Below, one piece after another: positions 6,390 through 14,921 of a stretch of DNA of 50,502 nt (position 1 is its first letter; each line of letters starts with the position of its first letter). The stretch comes from Dehalococcoidia bacterium (GTDB taxonomy: Bacteria > Chloroflexota > Dehalococcoidia > SHYB01), in NCBI GenBank assembly GCA_009693015.1, contig SHYB01000012.1:1-50502 (forward strand), written 5' to 3'. The notes beneath the pieces are model-generated. The model was given only the letters and a program-made list of their open reading frames with translations. It ran no database searches and had not been told where the DNA came from. Position numbers and translations under genes: made by a program.

Positions 6390-7622
6390 ATGGCTTTCGC
6401 CACCGCACTCCGCTGCCGCGAGTGCAGCCGCGAATATCCCCTGGAGCCGATGAACATCTGCGAATGGTGTTTCGGCCCCTGCGAAGTCGTGTACGACTAC
6501 GAAGCCATTCGCAAGCAGATCTCCCGCAAGAGCATCGAGGCCGGCCCGCTGACGGTGTGGCGCTATCGCGACCTCTTGCCTGTCGGCGATGGCCCGGTGG
6601 TCGACCTGCACGCGGGCTACACTCCGCTGCTCAAGGCGGACAACCTGGGCCGCATGCTGGGCCTGGACAATCTGTATCTCAAGAACGATTGCGTCAACCC
6701 CACGTATTCTTTCAAGGACCGCGTGGTCACGGTGGCGGCCACCATCGCGCGGCAGATGGGGTTCGATACGCTGGCCTGCGCCTCCACGGGCAACCTGGCG
6801 GGCGCGGTGGCGGCGCACGCGGCAAAGGCGGGCATGAAGGCCTACGTCTTCATCCCTGCCGATCTGGAGAAGGTGAAGGTCGTCGGCGCGGCGATCTACG
6901 GCCCCACCGTGGTTGCGGTGAACGGGTCGTACGACGACGTCAACCGCCTGTGCAGCGAGGTCGCCGACAACTATCGCTGGGCGTTCGTGAACGTGAACAT
7001 TCGCCCCTACTACGCCGAGGGGAGCAAGACGCTGGGCTATGAGGTCGTGGAGCAATTGGGCTGGCGCGCGCCGGACCATGCCATCGTCCCCGTGGCCTCC
7101 GGCTCGCTGCTCACCAAGGTGTGGAAGGGGATGAACGAGTTCAAGGACCTGGGCCTGATTTCCGAGGTGAAGACGCGCATGCACATGGTGCAGCCGCTGG
7201 GCTGCTCGCCGGTGGTGACGGCGCATGCGGAAGGTGTGATGAGCGTGAAGCCGGTGAAGCCCAACACCATCGCCAAGTCGCTGGCCATCGGCAACCCCGC
7301 GGACGGCTACTACGCGCTGAAGGTGCTCAAGGAGTCTCACGGCACGGCGACGGCGGTCACCGACCCTGAGGTGATCGAGGGCATCCATCTCCTGGCGCGG
7401 ACAGAGGGCATCTTCGCGGAGACGGCGGCGGGCGTGGTAATATCGGGCTTGCGCAAGCTGGCGCAGTCGGGGGCCATCGGCAAGCACGATCTGACGGTGG
7501 CCTACATCACCGGCAACGGGCTGAAGACGCAAGAAGTGGTAGAGGACTCGGTGAAAACGTGGCCGGTGCAGCCGACGCTGGCGAGCTTCCGGCACGCGCT
7601 TGCAGCACACGGGCACGCCTGA
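6390..7622 (+). CDS. thrC: Threonine synthase
   Basis: 410 residues. The N-terminus has a four-Cys zinc-ribbon-like element (Cys9, Cys12, Cys24, Cys27), seen in many archaeal and Chloroflexota threonine synthases. The PLP lysine is Lys109 in NPTYSFKDRVV, followed by LACASTGNLAGAVAAHAAKA for substrate/phosphate binding and PVASGSLLTKVWKG. The enzyme converts O-phospho-L-homoserine to L-threonine. A GAGGAG site precedes the ATG. A 19-bp gap leads to the NIL-domain gene and then a MoaD-like gene, an association that hints at sulfur amino acid metabolism as well. The leader is discussed separately. Confidence 0.93.
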   Translation: MAFATALRCRECSREYPLEPMNICEWCFGPCEVVYDYEAIRKQISRKSIEAGPLTVWRYRDLLPVGDGPVVDLHAGYTPLLKADNLGRMLGLDNLYLKNDCVNPTYSFKDRVVTVAATIARQMGFDTLACASTGNLAGAVAAHAAKAGMKAYVFIPADLEKVKVVGAAIYGPTVVAVNGSYDDVNRLCSEVADNYRWAFVNVNIRPYYAEGSKTLGYEVVEQLGWRAPDHAIVPVASGSLLTKVWKGMNEFKDLGLISEVKTRMHMVQPLGCSPVVTAHAEGVMSVKPVKPNTIAKSLAIGNPADGYYALKVLKESHGTATAVTDPEVIEGIHLLARTEGIFAETAAGVVISGLRKLAQSGAIGKHDLTVAYITGNGLKTQEVVEDSVKTWPVQPTLASFRHALAAHGHA

Positions 7623-7641
7623 CGGAGCGGAGGCAGATGCG

Positions 7642-7881
7642 ATGAAGCAAAAGGTCAAGTTCACCTTCCCGCCCAAGCTGGTGCAAGAGCCGGTGATCTA
7701 TAAGCTCGGCGTGGATTTTCACGTGGTGACGAATATCCGCCGCGCCGATGTGGACGATACGCAGGGCTGGGTGGTGCTGGAGCTGGAAGGCACGCAGCGC
7801 GACATCAAGCGCGGCCTGGACTGGGTGCGCGAAAAGGGCGTCCGCGTGGACCCCGTGAGCGGCGACGTGGTGGAAGGGTAG
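7642..7881 (+). CDS. NIL domain-containing protein
   Basis: 79 residues from the ATG at 7642, which has GGAGG eight bases upstream. The whole protein is one NIL domain: KVKFTFPPKLVQEPVIYKLG, a hydrophobic beta-alpha-beta core, and GWVVLELEGTQRDIKRGLDW near the end. NIL domains are ACT-like ligand-binding modules found at the C-terminus of the methionine transporter ATPase MetN and, as free proteins, near sulfur-transfer and homocysteine-forming genes. Free-standing form here; its ligand is unknown. Co-transcription with thrC and the sulfur-carrier gene is likely from spacing. Confidence 0.88.
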   Translation: MKQKVKFTFPPKLVQEPVIYKLGVDFHVVTNIRRADVDDTQGWVVLELEGTQRDIKRGLDWVREKGVRVDPVSGDVVEG

Positions 7882-7950
7882 GAACCCCAGGCCCGGCCGC
7901 TGCATCTCATTGGTATCTTGCGACAATATCGGAGCTGTTCGGAGGAACGC

Positions 7951-8235
7951 ATGATGGCAGCGACAGTACGCATACCGACCCCCCTGCGCCGCGTGACCGC
8001 GGGCAAGGATGCCGTGTCCGTGAGCGGCGTCACGCTGGCGGAGAACCTCACCGACCTGGAGACGCAGTACCCGGGGATCAAGGCCCGTATCATTGACGGC
8101 ACGGGCGAGCTGCATCGCTTCGTCAACATCTATCTCAACGGCGAGGACGTGCGCTTTCTGCAGGGGATGCAGACGGCGATCAAGGACGGGGACGAGATCA
8201 GCATCGTGCCCGCCGTGGCGGGCGGCGCGGCGTAA
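7951..8235 (+). CDS. MoaD/ThiS family ubiquitin-like sulfur carrier
   Basis: 94 residues; GGAGG lies five bases before the ATG at 7951. The beta-grasp pattern is visible: VRIPTPLRRVTAGKDAVSVS at the start, then NIYLNGEDVRFLQGMQTAIK and DGDEISIVPAVAGGAA at the end. The active Gly-Gly (residues 91-92) is followed by two alanines instead of being terminal. Sulfur carriers with such tails are known (CysO/Mec and HcyS/HcyD systems) and need a JAMM-type protease to expose the glycine before thiocarboxylate formation. No protease gene lies in the window. The thrC-NIL-MoaD order suggests a role in cysteine, homocysteine or methionine synthesis rather than molybdopterin. Confidence 0.85.
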   Translation: MMAATVRIPTPLRRVTAGKDAVSVSGVTLAENLTDLETQYPGIKARIIDGTGELHRFVNIYLNGEDVRFLQGMQTAIKDGDEISIVPAVAGGAA

Positions 8236-8339
8236 CGCCCCGGCGCGACGGCGCTTCTGTTGGCGGTAGGCGCTGGTTGCCTGCGACCTAGTAGAACCTT
8301 CGTTCTCAAGGCAAGCATAACTTCCCTTGACATGGGCCG

Positions 8340-9518
8340 TCAAGTATCATTGGGCTCCCCACGCTCCCGCCGCCGCTCCAGCCAGCGTTCCTTCTGCACC
8401 AGGCGCGTCTCTTCGTCCGTGGAGCGGTAGCCGGTGAGGAAGCCTTCAGCAAAGGTGGGGAACGTCTCCCCAATAATTGCGGCGCGGGCGTCTTCCATGA
8501 GCCGCAGGATGAAGCGCAGGTTGTGGATGGTCGCCAGGCGGTAGTAGAGCAGCTCATCGGCGCGGAGGAGGTGGTGGAGGTAGGCGGCGCTGTAGCCGTG
8601 GCAGGTGGAGCAGTCGCAGGCGGGGTCGAAGGGGCGGTCGGCGTCGCGGAAGGCGGCGTTGCGCAGGTTGACGCGGCCCGTGCGGGTGAACAGCGATCCG
8701 TTGCGGGCGGCGCGGGTGGGCAGGGCGCAATCGAAGAGGTCTATGCCCGCCGCGATATTCCGCACCAGGTCTTCGGGGGAGCCGACGCCCATCAGGTAGC
8801 GGGGCCTGTCGCTGGGCAGAAAGGGGACGGTGTGCTCCACGGCGGCGTAGGCCAGGGCGCGAGGCTCGCCCACGGACACGCCGCCGATGGCGATGCCAGG
8901 GAAGCCCATGCCCGCGATCGTCTCCGCCGAAAAGCGGCGCAGCTCGGCGGACCACCCGCCCTGCACGATGCCGAAGAGCGCCTGGTCTTTGCTTGCTTGC
9001 GCCCGCAAGCAGCGCTCCGCCCAGCGGTGCGTCCGCTCCGTGGCCTCGCGCACCTTGGCCTCCGGCTCGCCGTAGGCGGGGCAATGGTCGAACGCCATGG
9101 CGATATCGCTGCCTAGTTGCTCTTGCAACAGCACCGCGCGCTCCGGCGTGAAGGTGTGCTCCGAGCCGTCCAGGTGGGAGCGGAAGGTTACGCCGTCGTC
9201 GGTAAGCTTGCGCATGTGGCCCAGGCTGAACACTTGAAAACCGCCGCTGTCGGTGAGGAGGGGGCCGTCCCAGCGCATGAAGCGGTGCAGGCCGCCGTGG
9301 CGCTGGATCAGCTCCGCGCCGGGGCGCAGCGAGAGGTGGTAGGTGTTGGAGAGGATGATGCGCGCGCCGATGTCGCGCAGGTCGCCGGGGGAGAGGGCTT
9401 TCACCGTGGCCTGCGTGCCCACGGGCATGAACGCGGGCGTGGGGACATCACCGTGGCCCGTGGCCATGAGGCCCGCGCGGGCCGTGCCGGACGTTTTCTC
9501 CAGGCGGAACGTGAGCAT
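8340..9518 (-). CDS. tgt: Queuine tRNA-ribosyltransferase (TGT)
   Basis: 392 residues from the ATG at 9518 (MLTFRLEKTSGTARAG). Features are complete: the preQ1/queuine-pocket block LLTDSGGFQVFSLGHMRKL with the Asp nucleophile partner, GIVQGGWSAELR, GGVSVGEP, and a zinc site CDCSTCHGYSAAYLHHLLRA. It exchanges guanine-34 of GUN anticodons for preQ1 in bacteria. The ending LVQKERWLERRRERGEP is the usual basic tail. It is the last gene of the minus-strand aroC-aroK-aroB run, with a small membrane protein in between (2-bp gap). Confidence 0.96.
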   Translation of the reverse strand: MLTFRLEKTSGTARAGLMATGHGDVPTPAFMPVGTQATVKALSPGDLRDIGARIILSNTYHLSLRPGAELIQRHGGLHRFMRWDGPLLTDSGGFQVFSLGHMRKLTDDGVTFRSHLDGSEHTFTPERAVLLQEQLGSDIAMAFDHCPAYGEPEAKVREATERTHRWAERCLRAQASKDQALFGIVQGGWSAELRRFSAETIAGMGFPGIAIGGVSVGEPRALAYAAVEHTVPFLPSDRPRYLMGVGSPEDLVRNIAAGIDLFDCALPTRAARNGSLFTRTGRVNLRNAAFRDADRPFDPACDCSTCHGYSAAYLHHLLRADELLYYRLATIHNLRFILRLMEDARAAIIGETFPTFAEGFLTGYRSTDEETRLVQKERWLERRRERGEPNDT

Positions 9519-9520
9519 GG

Positions 9521-9751
9521 CTACTCGCGTGGCGGCGGGCTGGCGCGGCGGGCGTTGCCGATGGCGTGCGAAAGCTGGTGCACGAACCACAGCGAGAGGC
9601 CTGCGCCGAGGCCGATAATAGGCCAGGTAATGAGATCGTGGAAGATGAGGCCGAGGACGCCGCCGGCGATGATGCCGGTGATGAGCCAGCCGATGAAAAA
9701 GCGGACGTATTTGAAGCGGATGGGTGGGGGAGACGTCGCCTGTTCAGTCAT
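9521..9751 (-). CDS. Small two-helix membrane protein, function unknown
   Basis: 76 residues with two predicted membrane helices (about 17-38, FFIGWLITGIIAGGVLGLIF, and 40-60, ITWPIIGLGAGLSLWFVHQL) and a charged C-terminus. Superficially it resembles AtpI/AtpZ-like or glycine-zipper small membrane proteins, but no motif allows a family call. It lies between aroB and tgt, two bases before the tgt ATG, and is probably co-transcribed. Confidence 0.6.
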   Translation of the reverse strand: MTEQATSPPPIRFKYVRFFIGWLITGIIAGGVLGLIFHDLITWPIIGLGAGLSLWFVHQLSHAIGNARRASPPPRE

Positions 9752-9762
9752 AGGCCGCCGCG

Positions 9763-10866
9763 TTACGCCCCCACCGACCGCAGCGCCTCGTCCACCACGG
9801 CGTCGGGCACGTCGGTGCGGCTGACGGCGCGGCCGATGCCATCGAGCAGCACCCAGCGGATGCGCTTGCCTTCCACTTTCTTATCGAGCGACATCGCCTG
9901 GCGCACGGTGGCGGAGTCTACCCCAGGGGGCGCGTGCACGGGCAGGCGGAACGCTTCGAGGATAGCCCGCTGCCGCGCCAGCTCTTCGGGGCGCAGCATG
10001 CCCAGTCGCCACGAGATATGCCCCGCGGCCATCATGCCGATGCTCACGGCTTCCCCGTGCAGCAGGCCGGCGTATTCCAGCGCCGCTTCCAGGGCGTGGC
10101 CCACAGTGTGGCCGTAGTTGAGCAGCGTGCGCACGCCCCCTGTCTCGCGCTCGTCCTGGCTCACCACGCGCGCCTTGATCGCCGCGCTGCGCTTGATCGC
10201 CTCCGTGGCCAGGGCGCGGTCAAGCGCCGTGAGCGCAGCGGCGTGCCTCTCCATGAAATCGAAGAGATCGCGGTCCATGATGAGGGCGTGCTTGACGACC
10301 TCGGCCCAGCCCGCGGCGACCTCCCGCGGCGGCAGCGTCGTCAGCGTCTGCACGTCCGCCAGCACCAGGCGCGGCTGGTAGAACGCGCCGACGAGGTTTT
10401 TCCCCGCGGGCAGGTTCACCGCGACCTTGCCGCCGATGGATGCGTCCACCATCGCCAGGAGCGTCGTGGGGACCTGGACGAAGGGGATGCCGCGCAAATA
10501 GGTGGCGGCGACGAACCCCGCGAGGTCGCCCGCGACGCCGCCGCCCAGCGCCACGATGGTGTGGCCGCGTTCGGCGCGGCGCGCCGCCAGCCAGGCGTAC
10601 GCCTGCTCCGCCGTCGCCAGCGATTTTGTCGCTTCCCCCGGCTGGAGGAAGTGATGGTCTACGGCGAACCCTGCGGCTTTCAGCGATGCCAGCGCCTTGC
10701 GGCCGTAGAGGGAGAAGACGGGACGGTCGGCGATGATGTAGGCCGTGCCGGAGAGACCCACCTCCCGCATGCGGGGGCCGAGGTCATCGAGGATGCCCCA
10801 GCTGACGTAGCCGGGGTAGGACGCGGTGTTGGTGGTGACGGTGTAGCCGGCGTGTGGGAATGTCAT
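9763..10866 (-). CDS. aroB: 3-Dehydroquinate synthase
   Basis: 367 residues. The NAD-binding segment ALGGGVAGDLAGFVAATYLR is followed by the conserved block IPFVQVPTTLLAMVDASIGG and KVAVNLPAGKNLVGAFYQP. Metal ligands lie in LLNYGHTVGHALEA and LLHGEAVSIGM. It cyclises DAHP to 3-dehydroquinate, the second step of the shikimate pathway. Its ATG overlaps the aroK stop (ATGA, 10863-10866), so it is translationally coupled to shikimate kinase. Confidence 0.96.
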   Translation of the reverse strand: MTFPHAGYTVTTNTASYPGYVSWGILDDLGPRMREVGLSGTAYIIADRPVFSLYGRKALASLKAAGFAVDHHFLQPGEATKSLATAEQAYAWLAARRAERGHTIVALGGGVAGDLAGFVAATYLRGIPFVQVPTTLLAMVDASIGGKVAVNLPAGKNLVGAFYQPRLVLADVQTLTTLPPREVAAGWAEVVKHALIMDRDLFDFMERHAAALTALDRALATEAIKRSAAIKARVVSQDERETGGVRTLLNYGHTVGHALEAALEYAGLLHGEAVSIGMMAAGHISWRLGMLRPEELARQRAILEAFRLPVHAPPGVDSATVRQAMSLDKKVEGKRIRWVLLDGIGRAVSRTDVPDAVVDEALRSVGA

Positions 10867-11438
10867 GGCTGCCTGCGGCGCTCTTGCTTATCCTTTGCCT
10901 TCGCAACGGTCTTATAGCCGCGCATCACCTCCAGCGCTACCCGAGCCGGGATGAGCCAGTCCGTATGCACCGTCCAATCGGCGGTGGCATAGAACACCTG
11001 GCGGTGCTCCTTGAGTGCGCGGATGCGGGTGAGCGGGTCGGGGGTGTTCAGCAACGGGCGCACCGTCTCCGACGCGCCCCGCAGCGACTGCTCCTGCTCC
11101 AAGCGTTGCAGGATCGTCTCCGGACGCGCCTCCAGGCAGACGACCACGCCGCAGGAGTGCAGCAGCGCGCGGTTGCCGGGGTCGATCACCGCGCCGCCGC
11201 CGGTGGCGATCACGGCGTTGCGCTCCAGGCAGGCCTCCCGCAGCGCGCCGCTTTCCAGGTTGCGGAAGTAGGACTCGCCCTGGCGCTCGAAGATCGCGGA
11301 GATCGTCTCCCCCGCCTGCTGCTTGATAAGCTCGTCGGTATCGATCAGCCGCCAGCCCAGCTTAGCGGCGCAGGTCTCCCCCGCGCGCGATTTGCCGGTG
11401 TAGGAGAAGCCGATGAGGATGAGGTTGGGCGCGGACAT
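10863..11438 (-). CDS. aroK: Shikimate kinase
   Basis: 191 residues. The Walker A loop is GFSYTGKSRAGE (residues about 8-19) and the shikimate-binding Asp/Arg region is WRLIDTDELIKQQAGETISA. VIATGGGAVIDPGNRALL is the conserved GGG shikimate-binding motif. It phosphorylates shikimate at the 3-hydroxyl. It lies between aroC (21 bp upstream) and aroB (4-bp overlap) in one transcription unit. Confidence 0.94.
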   Translation of the reverse strand: MSAPNLILIGFSYTGKSRAGETCAAKLGWRLIDTDELIKQQAGETISAIFERQGESYFRNLESGALREACLERNAVIATGGGAVIDPGNRALLHSCGVVVCLEARPETILQRLEQEQSLRGASETVRPLLNTPDPLTRIRALKEHRQVFYATADWTVHTDWLIPARVALEVMRGYKTVAKAKDKQERRRQP

Positions 11439-11459
11439 TTGTGCTCCGGCGGCTGGGGG

Positions 11460-12626
11460 CTATCCCGGCGTCTGCCCGCTCTGCCGCAGGTATCCCTCGT
11501 AGTTGCGCCGCGTCTCGCCGAGATGGTCGCCGCCGAACTTTTCCAGGAACGCGCCCGCTAGCACCAGCGCCAGCATCGCCTCGCCGATGACGCACGCGGG
11601 GGGCACCTGGCAGACGTCGCTGCGTTCGTAGTGCGCCTGCACCAGTTCGCCGGTGTCTAGGTCAACGGAGGGCAGCGGTTTCGCCAGGGTGGAGATGGGT
11701 TTGATCGCCACGCGCACGGTGACGGGCTGGCCGGTGGTCATGCCGCCTTCCAGGCCGCCGGCATTGTTGCTGCGCCGCCGCCACTTGGGGCCGCCGCCGG
11801 CCCACGGCTCGATAATATCGTGGACCTGGGAGCCGGGCATCGGCGTCTGGGCGAAGCCCATGCCGATCTCTACACCCTTGACGGCGTGGATGCTCATCAT
11901 CGCCTGGGCGATCTTGCCGTCCAGCTTGGCGTCCCACTGGATATGGCTGCCCAGCCCTATAGGCACTCCTGTGGCGATCACCTCGAACACCCCGCCGAGG
12001 GTGTCCTTGGCCTCCTTGGCCGCATCAATCGCCGCGATCATGCGAGGCTCGGCTTCGGGGTCGGCGCAGCGCACGGGGGAGTCCTCCACGCGCTGCCAGT
12101 CAATGGGGCCGGTTGGGTGGGCGATGACGTCGCCTATGGACACGGAGTGTGCGCGGATAACCACGCTGAACTCCTCGAGAAATCGCCGCGCCACGCCGCC
12201 GGCGGCCACGCGAGCCGCGGTCTCGCGGGCGCTGGCGCGTTCCAGGATATTGCGCACGTCATCCTGTTGATACTTCACCACGCCCGCCAGGTCGGCGTGG
12301 CCGGGGCGCAGGCGGGTGATGCGGTTGCCGGGCGTCTCCACCGGCGCCACGCTCATGGGCACCTGCCAGTTCTCCCAGTCCAGGTTGCGCACCCACAGAG
12401 CGATGGGGCTGCCCAGCGTCTTGCCGTGGCGCACGCCCGCGGTGATCTCCGCGAAGTCCTTTTCGATCTTCATGCGCCCGCCGCGGCCGTGGCCCTTCTG
12501 CCGCCGCGCCAGGTCTACGGCGATGTACTGCTCAGAGAGCGGCAGCCCCGCAGGGAGGCCTTCCATGATGACGGTAAGGCCTTTGCCGTGGGACTCGCCT
12601 GCGGTGATGAATCTGAGGTGGGACAC
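11460..12626 (-). CDS. aroC: Chorismate synthase
   Basis: 388 residues from a GTG at 12626. The start is placed there because the protein then begins (M)SHLRFITAGESHGKGLTVIM, the canonical N-terminus; an upstream ATG at 12665 would add 13 residues and overlap the promoter. Other signatures are RPGHADLAGVVKYQQDDVRN, ERASARETAARVAAGG and SNNAGGLEGGMTTGQPV. It forms chorismate from EPSP using reduced FMN. It is the first gene of the aroC-aroK-aroB-orf-tgt unit. Confidence 0.96.
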   Translation of the reverse strand: MSHLRFITAGESHGKGLTVIMEGLPAGLPLSEQYIAVDLARRQKGHGRGGRMKIEKDFAEITAGVRHGKTLGSPIALWVRNLDWENWQVPMSVAPVETPGNRITRLRPGHADLAGVVKYQQDDVRNILERASARETAARVAAGGVARRFLEEFSVVIRAHSVSIGDVIAHPTGPIDWQRVEDSPVRCADPEAEPRMIAAIDAAKEAKDTLGGVFEVIATGVPIGLGSHIQWDAKLDGKIAQAMMSIHAVKGVEIGMGFAQTPMPGSQVHDIIEPWAGGGPKWRRRSNNAGGLEGGMTTGQPVTVRVAIKPISTLAKPLPSVDLDTGELVQAHYERSDVCQVPPACVIGEAMLALVLAGAFLEKFGGDHLGETRRNYEGYLRQSGQTPG

Positions 12627-12655
12627 TCGTGCTACACCTGAAGAAAATCGCACTG

Positions 12656-12685
12656 AGTGTACCACGGCGCTTCTGTAGGGGTCAA
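12656..12685 (-). promoter_or_regulatory. Promoter of the aroC operon
   Basis: Minus strand TTGACC (12685-12680), an 18-bp spacer and TACACT (12661-12656). The predicted start near 12649 gives a 5' leader of about 22 nt before the aroC GTG. Confidence 0.65.
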
Positions 12686-12830
12686 TTTCGACGGGAGCGG
12701 CGAGGCATGCGGGCGAGAGCAGTTCCGGAGCGCGTGCATTGGGTGCAGCCCTGGTTCCCTGGGAGGCGGGCAGCAGGTATCATGGTGGGAGAGCAGGCGC
12801 ACGGTGCCGCAAGAGTGTAGGTGTGACGGC

Positions 12831-14567
12831 ATGAGTTTGAACTGGAGCCCAACTGGCTCCTCCCAACCCCAGACCATCGCCTATTTCTCCATGGAGATTG
12901 GGCTGGATGCCGCCATGCCCACCTACTCCGGCGGCTTGGGCATCCTCGCGGGCGATACGCTGCGCGCCGCCGCCGATCTGGGCGTGTCTATGGTGGCGAT
13001 GACGTTGGTGCATCGCAAGGGCTACTTCCGCCAGCACCTGGACGCATCGGGCAACCAGACGGAGTCGCCGTACGCGTGGTCGCCGGAGCGAGTGTTGGAG
13101 CCGGTGGCGCAGCAGGTGACGGTGGAGATCGAGGGCAGGCCGGTGCGCGTGCGGGCGTGGCGGGCCACGGTCACTGGCGCAGGCGGCGCAACCGTCCCCG
13201 CCTATTTTCTCGACACGTCCGATCCCGCCAACAGCCCGTTCGACCGCTCTATCACCGACATGCTCTACGGCGGCGACCAGCACACTCGCCTGTGCCAGGA
13301 GGCGGTGCTGGGGATTGGCGGGGCGATGCTGCTGCGGGCGATGGGCTACACCGCGCTGCAAACCTATCATATGAACGAGGGGCATTCTTCCTTGCTGGCG
13401 CTGGCGCTCCTGGAGGCGGCGGGCGTGGCCCCTGGCAGCGCTCCGGCAGCCGGCGTGGCGGCGCAGGTGCGGGCCAAGTGCGTGTTCACCACGCATACGC
13501 CTATTCCCGCGGGCCACGACCGCTTTCCCTGGGCGCTGGTGCGCCAGGTGCTGGGCGAGGCTCGCACTAGGACGCTGGAGGCGACCGGCGCATCCACTGA
13601 GGGTGTGCTGAACATGACAGCGCTGGGTCTGTTTTTCTCACGCTTCGTGAACGGCGTCTCGCAGCGGCACCAGGACGTGGCCCAGGCGATGTTCCCCGAT
13701 CACCACATCGCCTACGTCACCAACGGGGTGCACGGGGCCACGTGGGTCGCTCCGGCGATGCAGCGCGTGCTCGACCGCCACGTCCCCGGCTGGCGCCGCG
13801 ATAACCAGGCGCTGCGCACTGCATCCCGCATCCCGCTGGAAGAACTCGTGGGAGCGCACGGCGAAGCGAAGCAGGCGCTGCTGGCGGAAGTGCAGCGGCG
13901 CAGCGGCATCGCCATGGACCCTAACGCCATCGTCCTGGGGTTTGCGCGGCGCTCCACGCCGTACAAACGCGCCGACCTGCTGTTCCAGGACATGGATCGG
14001 CTCTTCCGCATCGCGCGGGAGGAGGGGCCGGTGCAGATCCTGTACGGCGGCAAGGCGCACCCGCATGACGGCGGAGGGAAGGAACTCATCCGCAAGGTGC
14101 ATCGCGCCGCGGAGCAGGCGGGTGCCAACCCGCGCGTGGTCTATTTGGAAGAGTACGATATCGCTCTGGCGAAGCTGCTGGTGTCAGGCGTTGATATATG
14201 GCTCAACACGCCGCAGCGCCCCCTGGAGGCCTCCGGTACCAGCGGCATGAAGGCCGCGCTCAACGGGGTGCCCAACCTCAGCGTGCTCGACGGCTGGTGG
14301 GTGGAAGGGCACGTGGAGGGCGTCACGGGATGGGCCATCGGCGGCCCCGTGGCCGAGGACGATGGCGGCGCGGGAGACGCGGCCTCGCTCTATCACAAGT
14401 TGGAGCATGCCGTGCTGCCCGCCTATTACCATCATGTCACGGACTTTGCCCGCATGATGCGCAGCAGCATCGCCATCAATGGGGCGTACTTCAACGCACA
14501 TCGCATGGTGACGCAGTACGCGGGTCAGGCATACCGTCCAGCAGCGCAGGCTGAGGCTGCGGCATGA
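12831..14567 (+). CDS. glgP: Alpha-glucan (maltodextrin/glycogen) phosphorylase
   Basis: 578 residues if translation starts at the ATG at 12831; homology begins at IAYFSMEIGLDAAMPTYSGG. Further GT35 blocks are YHMNEGHSSLLALAL, FTTHTPIPAGHDRF, YVTNGVHGATWVAP and the PLP-binding region EASGTSGMKAALNGVPNLS with the lysine at about residue 474. It phosphorolyses alpha-1,4-glucans to glucose 1-phosphate. The protein is shorter than E. coli GlgP (about 800 residues) and lacks the extra N-terminal domain (DUF3417) of many long bacterial homologues, like the compact Thermus/archaeal-type enzymes. It converges with DUF2934 and GT4 genes that may share glycan metabolism. Confidence 0.9.
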   Translation: MSLNWSPTGSSQPQTIAYFSMEIGLDAAMPTYSGGLGILAGDTLRAAADLGVSMVAMTLVHRKGYFRQHLDASGNQTESPYAWSPERVLEPVAQQVTVEIEGRPVRVRAWRATVTGAGGATVPAYFLDTSDPANSPFDRSITDMLYGGDQHTRLCQEAVLGIGGAMLLRAMGYTALQTYHMNEGHSSLLALALLEAAGVAPGSAPAAGVAAQVRAKCVFTTHTPIPAGHDRFPWALVRQVLGEARTRTLEATGASTEGVLNMTALGLFFSRFVNGVSQRHQDVAQAMFPDHHIAYVTNGVHGATWVAPAMQRVLDRHVPGWRRDNQALRTASRIPLEELVGAHGEAKQALLAEVQRRSGIAMDPNAIVLGFARRSTPYKRADLLFQDMDRLFRIAREEGPVQILYGGKAHPHDGGGKELIRKVHRAAEQAGANPRVVYLEEYDIALAKLLVSGVDIWLNTPQRPLEASGTSGMKAALNGVPNLSVLDGWWVEGHVEGVTGWAIGGPVAEDDGGAGDAASLYHKLEHAVLPAYYHHVTDFARMMRSSIAINGAYFNAHRMVTQYAGQAYRPAAQAEAAA

Positions 14568-14618
14568 TTAGTTATCCGGCCCCCGCGTGAGCTGAGGCCG
14601 CTGCCGCGCCGGCCCAGA

Positions 14619-14921
14619 TCAGAAGGGCTTGTAGGGGCCGCGTTTCTTCGCCTCCTTGGGTGGCGTGGCGGGGGCGGAAGAGCGGGGTTTGCCGGCTGAC
14701 GCCGCCTGCGGTGCTGCCGCGGGAGTCTGGCTGGCCTGCCACATCGCTTCGGCGCGGAGCCAGTGCTCCAGGTCGCATCCGGCGGGCCGCCCCGAGCTTT
14801 CCCATAGCTCGTAGGCAATGCGGCGCACGTGCTCTCCCTTCTCCGTCACCAAGGCATCGGCCATGTAGCGCACTCCTAGTGCAGCGCAGGCTTGCCAGCG
14901 CCCATCCTGCGGCGGGATCAC
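14619..14921 (-). CDS. DUF2934 domain protein
   Basis: 100 residues from an ATG that overlaps the stop of the upstream glycosyltransferase gene (ATGA, 14918-14921). A second ATG at 14864 would give a shorter protein that still holds the domain. The domain reads HVRRIAYELWESSGRPAGCD followed by LEHWLRAEAMW, the DUF2934 signature (two short helices, function unknown). The C-terminus is Ala/Pro-rich and ends in a basic stretch (KEAKKRGPYKPF). DUF2934 proteins often sit by glycogen/trehalose genes; here the neighbours are a GT4 enzyme and a glucan phosphorylase. Confidence 0.8.
   Translation of the reverse strand: MIPPQDGRWQACAALGVRYMADALVTEKGEHVRRIAYELWESSGRPAGCDLEHWLRAEAMWQASQTPAAAPQAASAGKPRSSAPATPPKEAKKRGPYKPF

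Noticed and set aside
12740-12783. Promoter for glgP (TTGGGT or TTCCCT with TATCAT)
   Set aside because: The -35 candidates are poor; the -10 alone is too weak to list.
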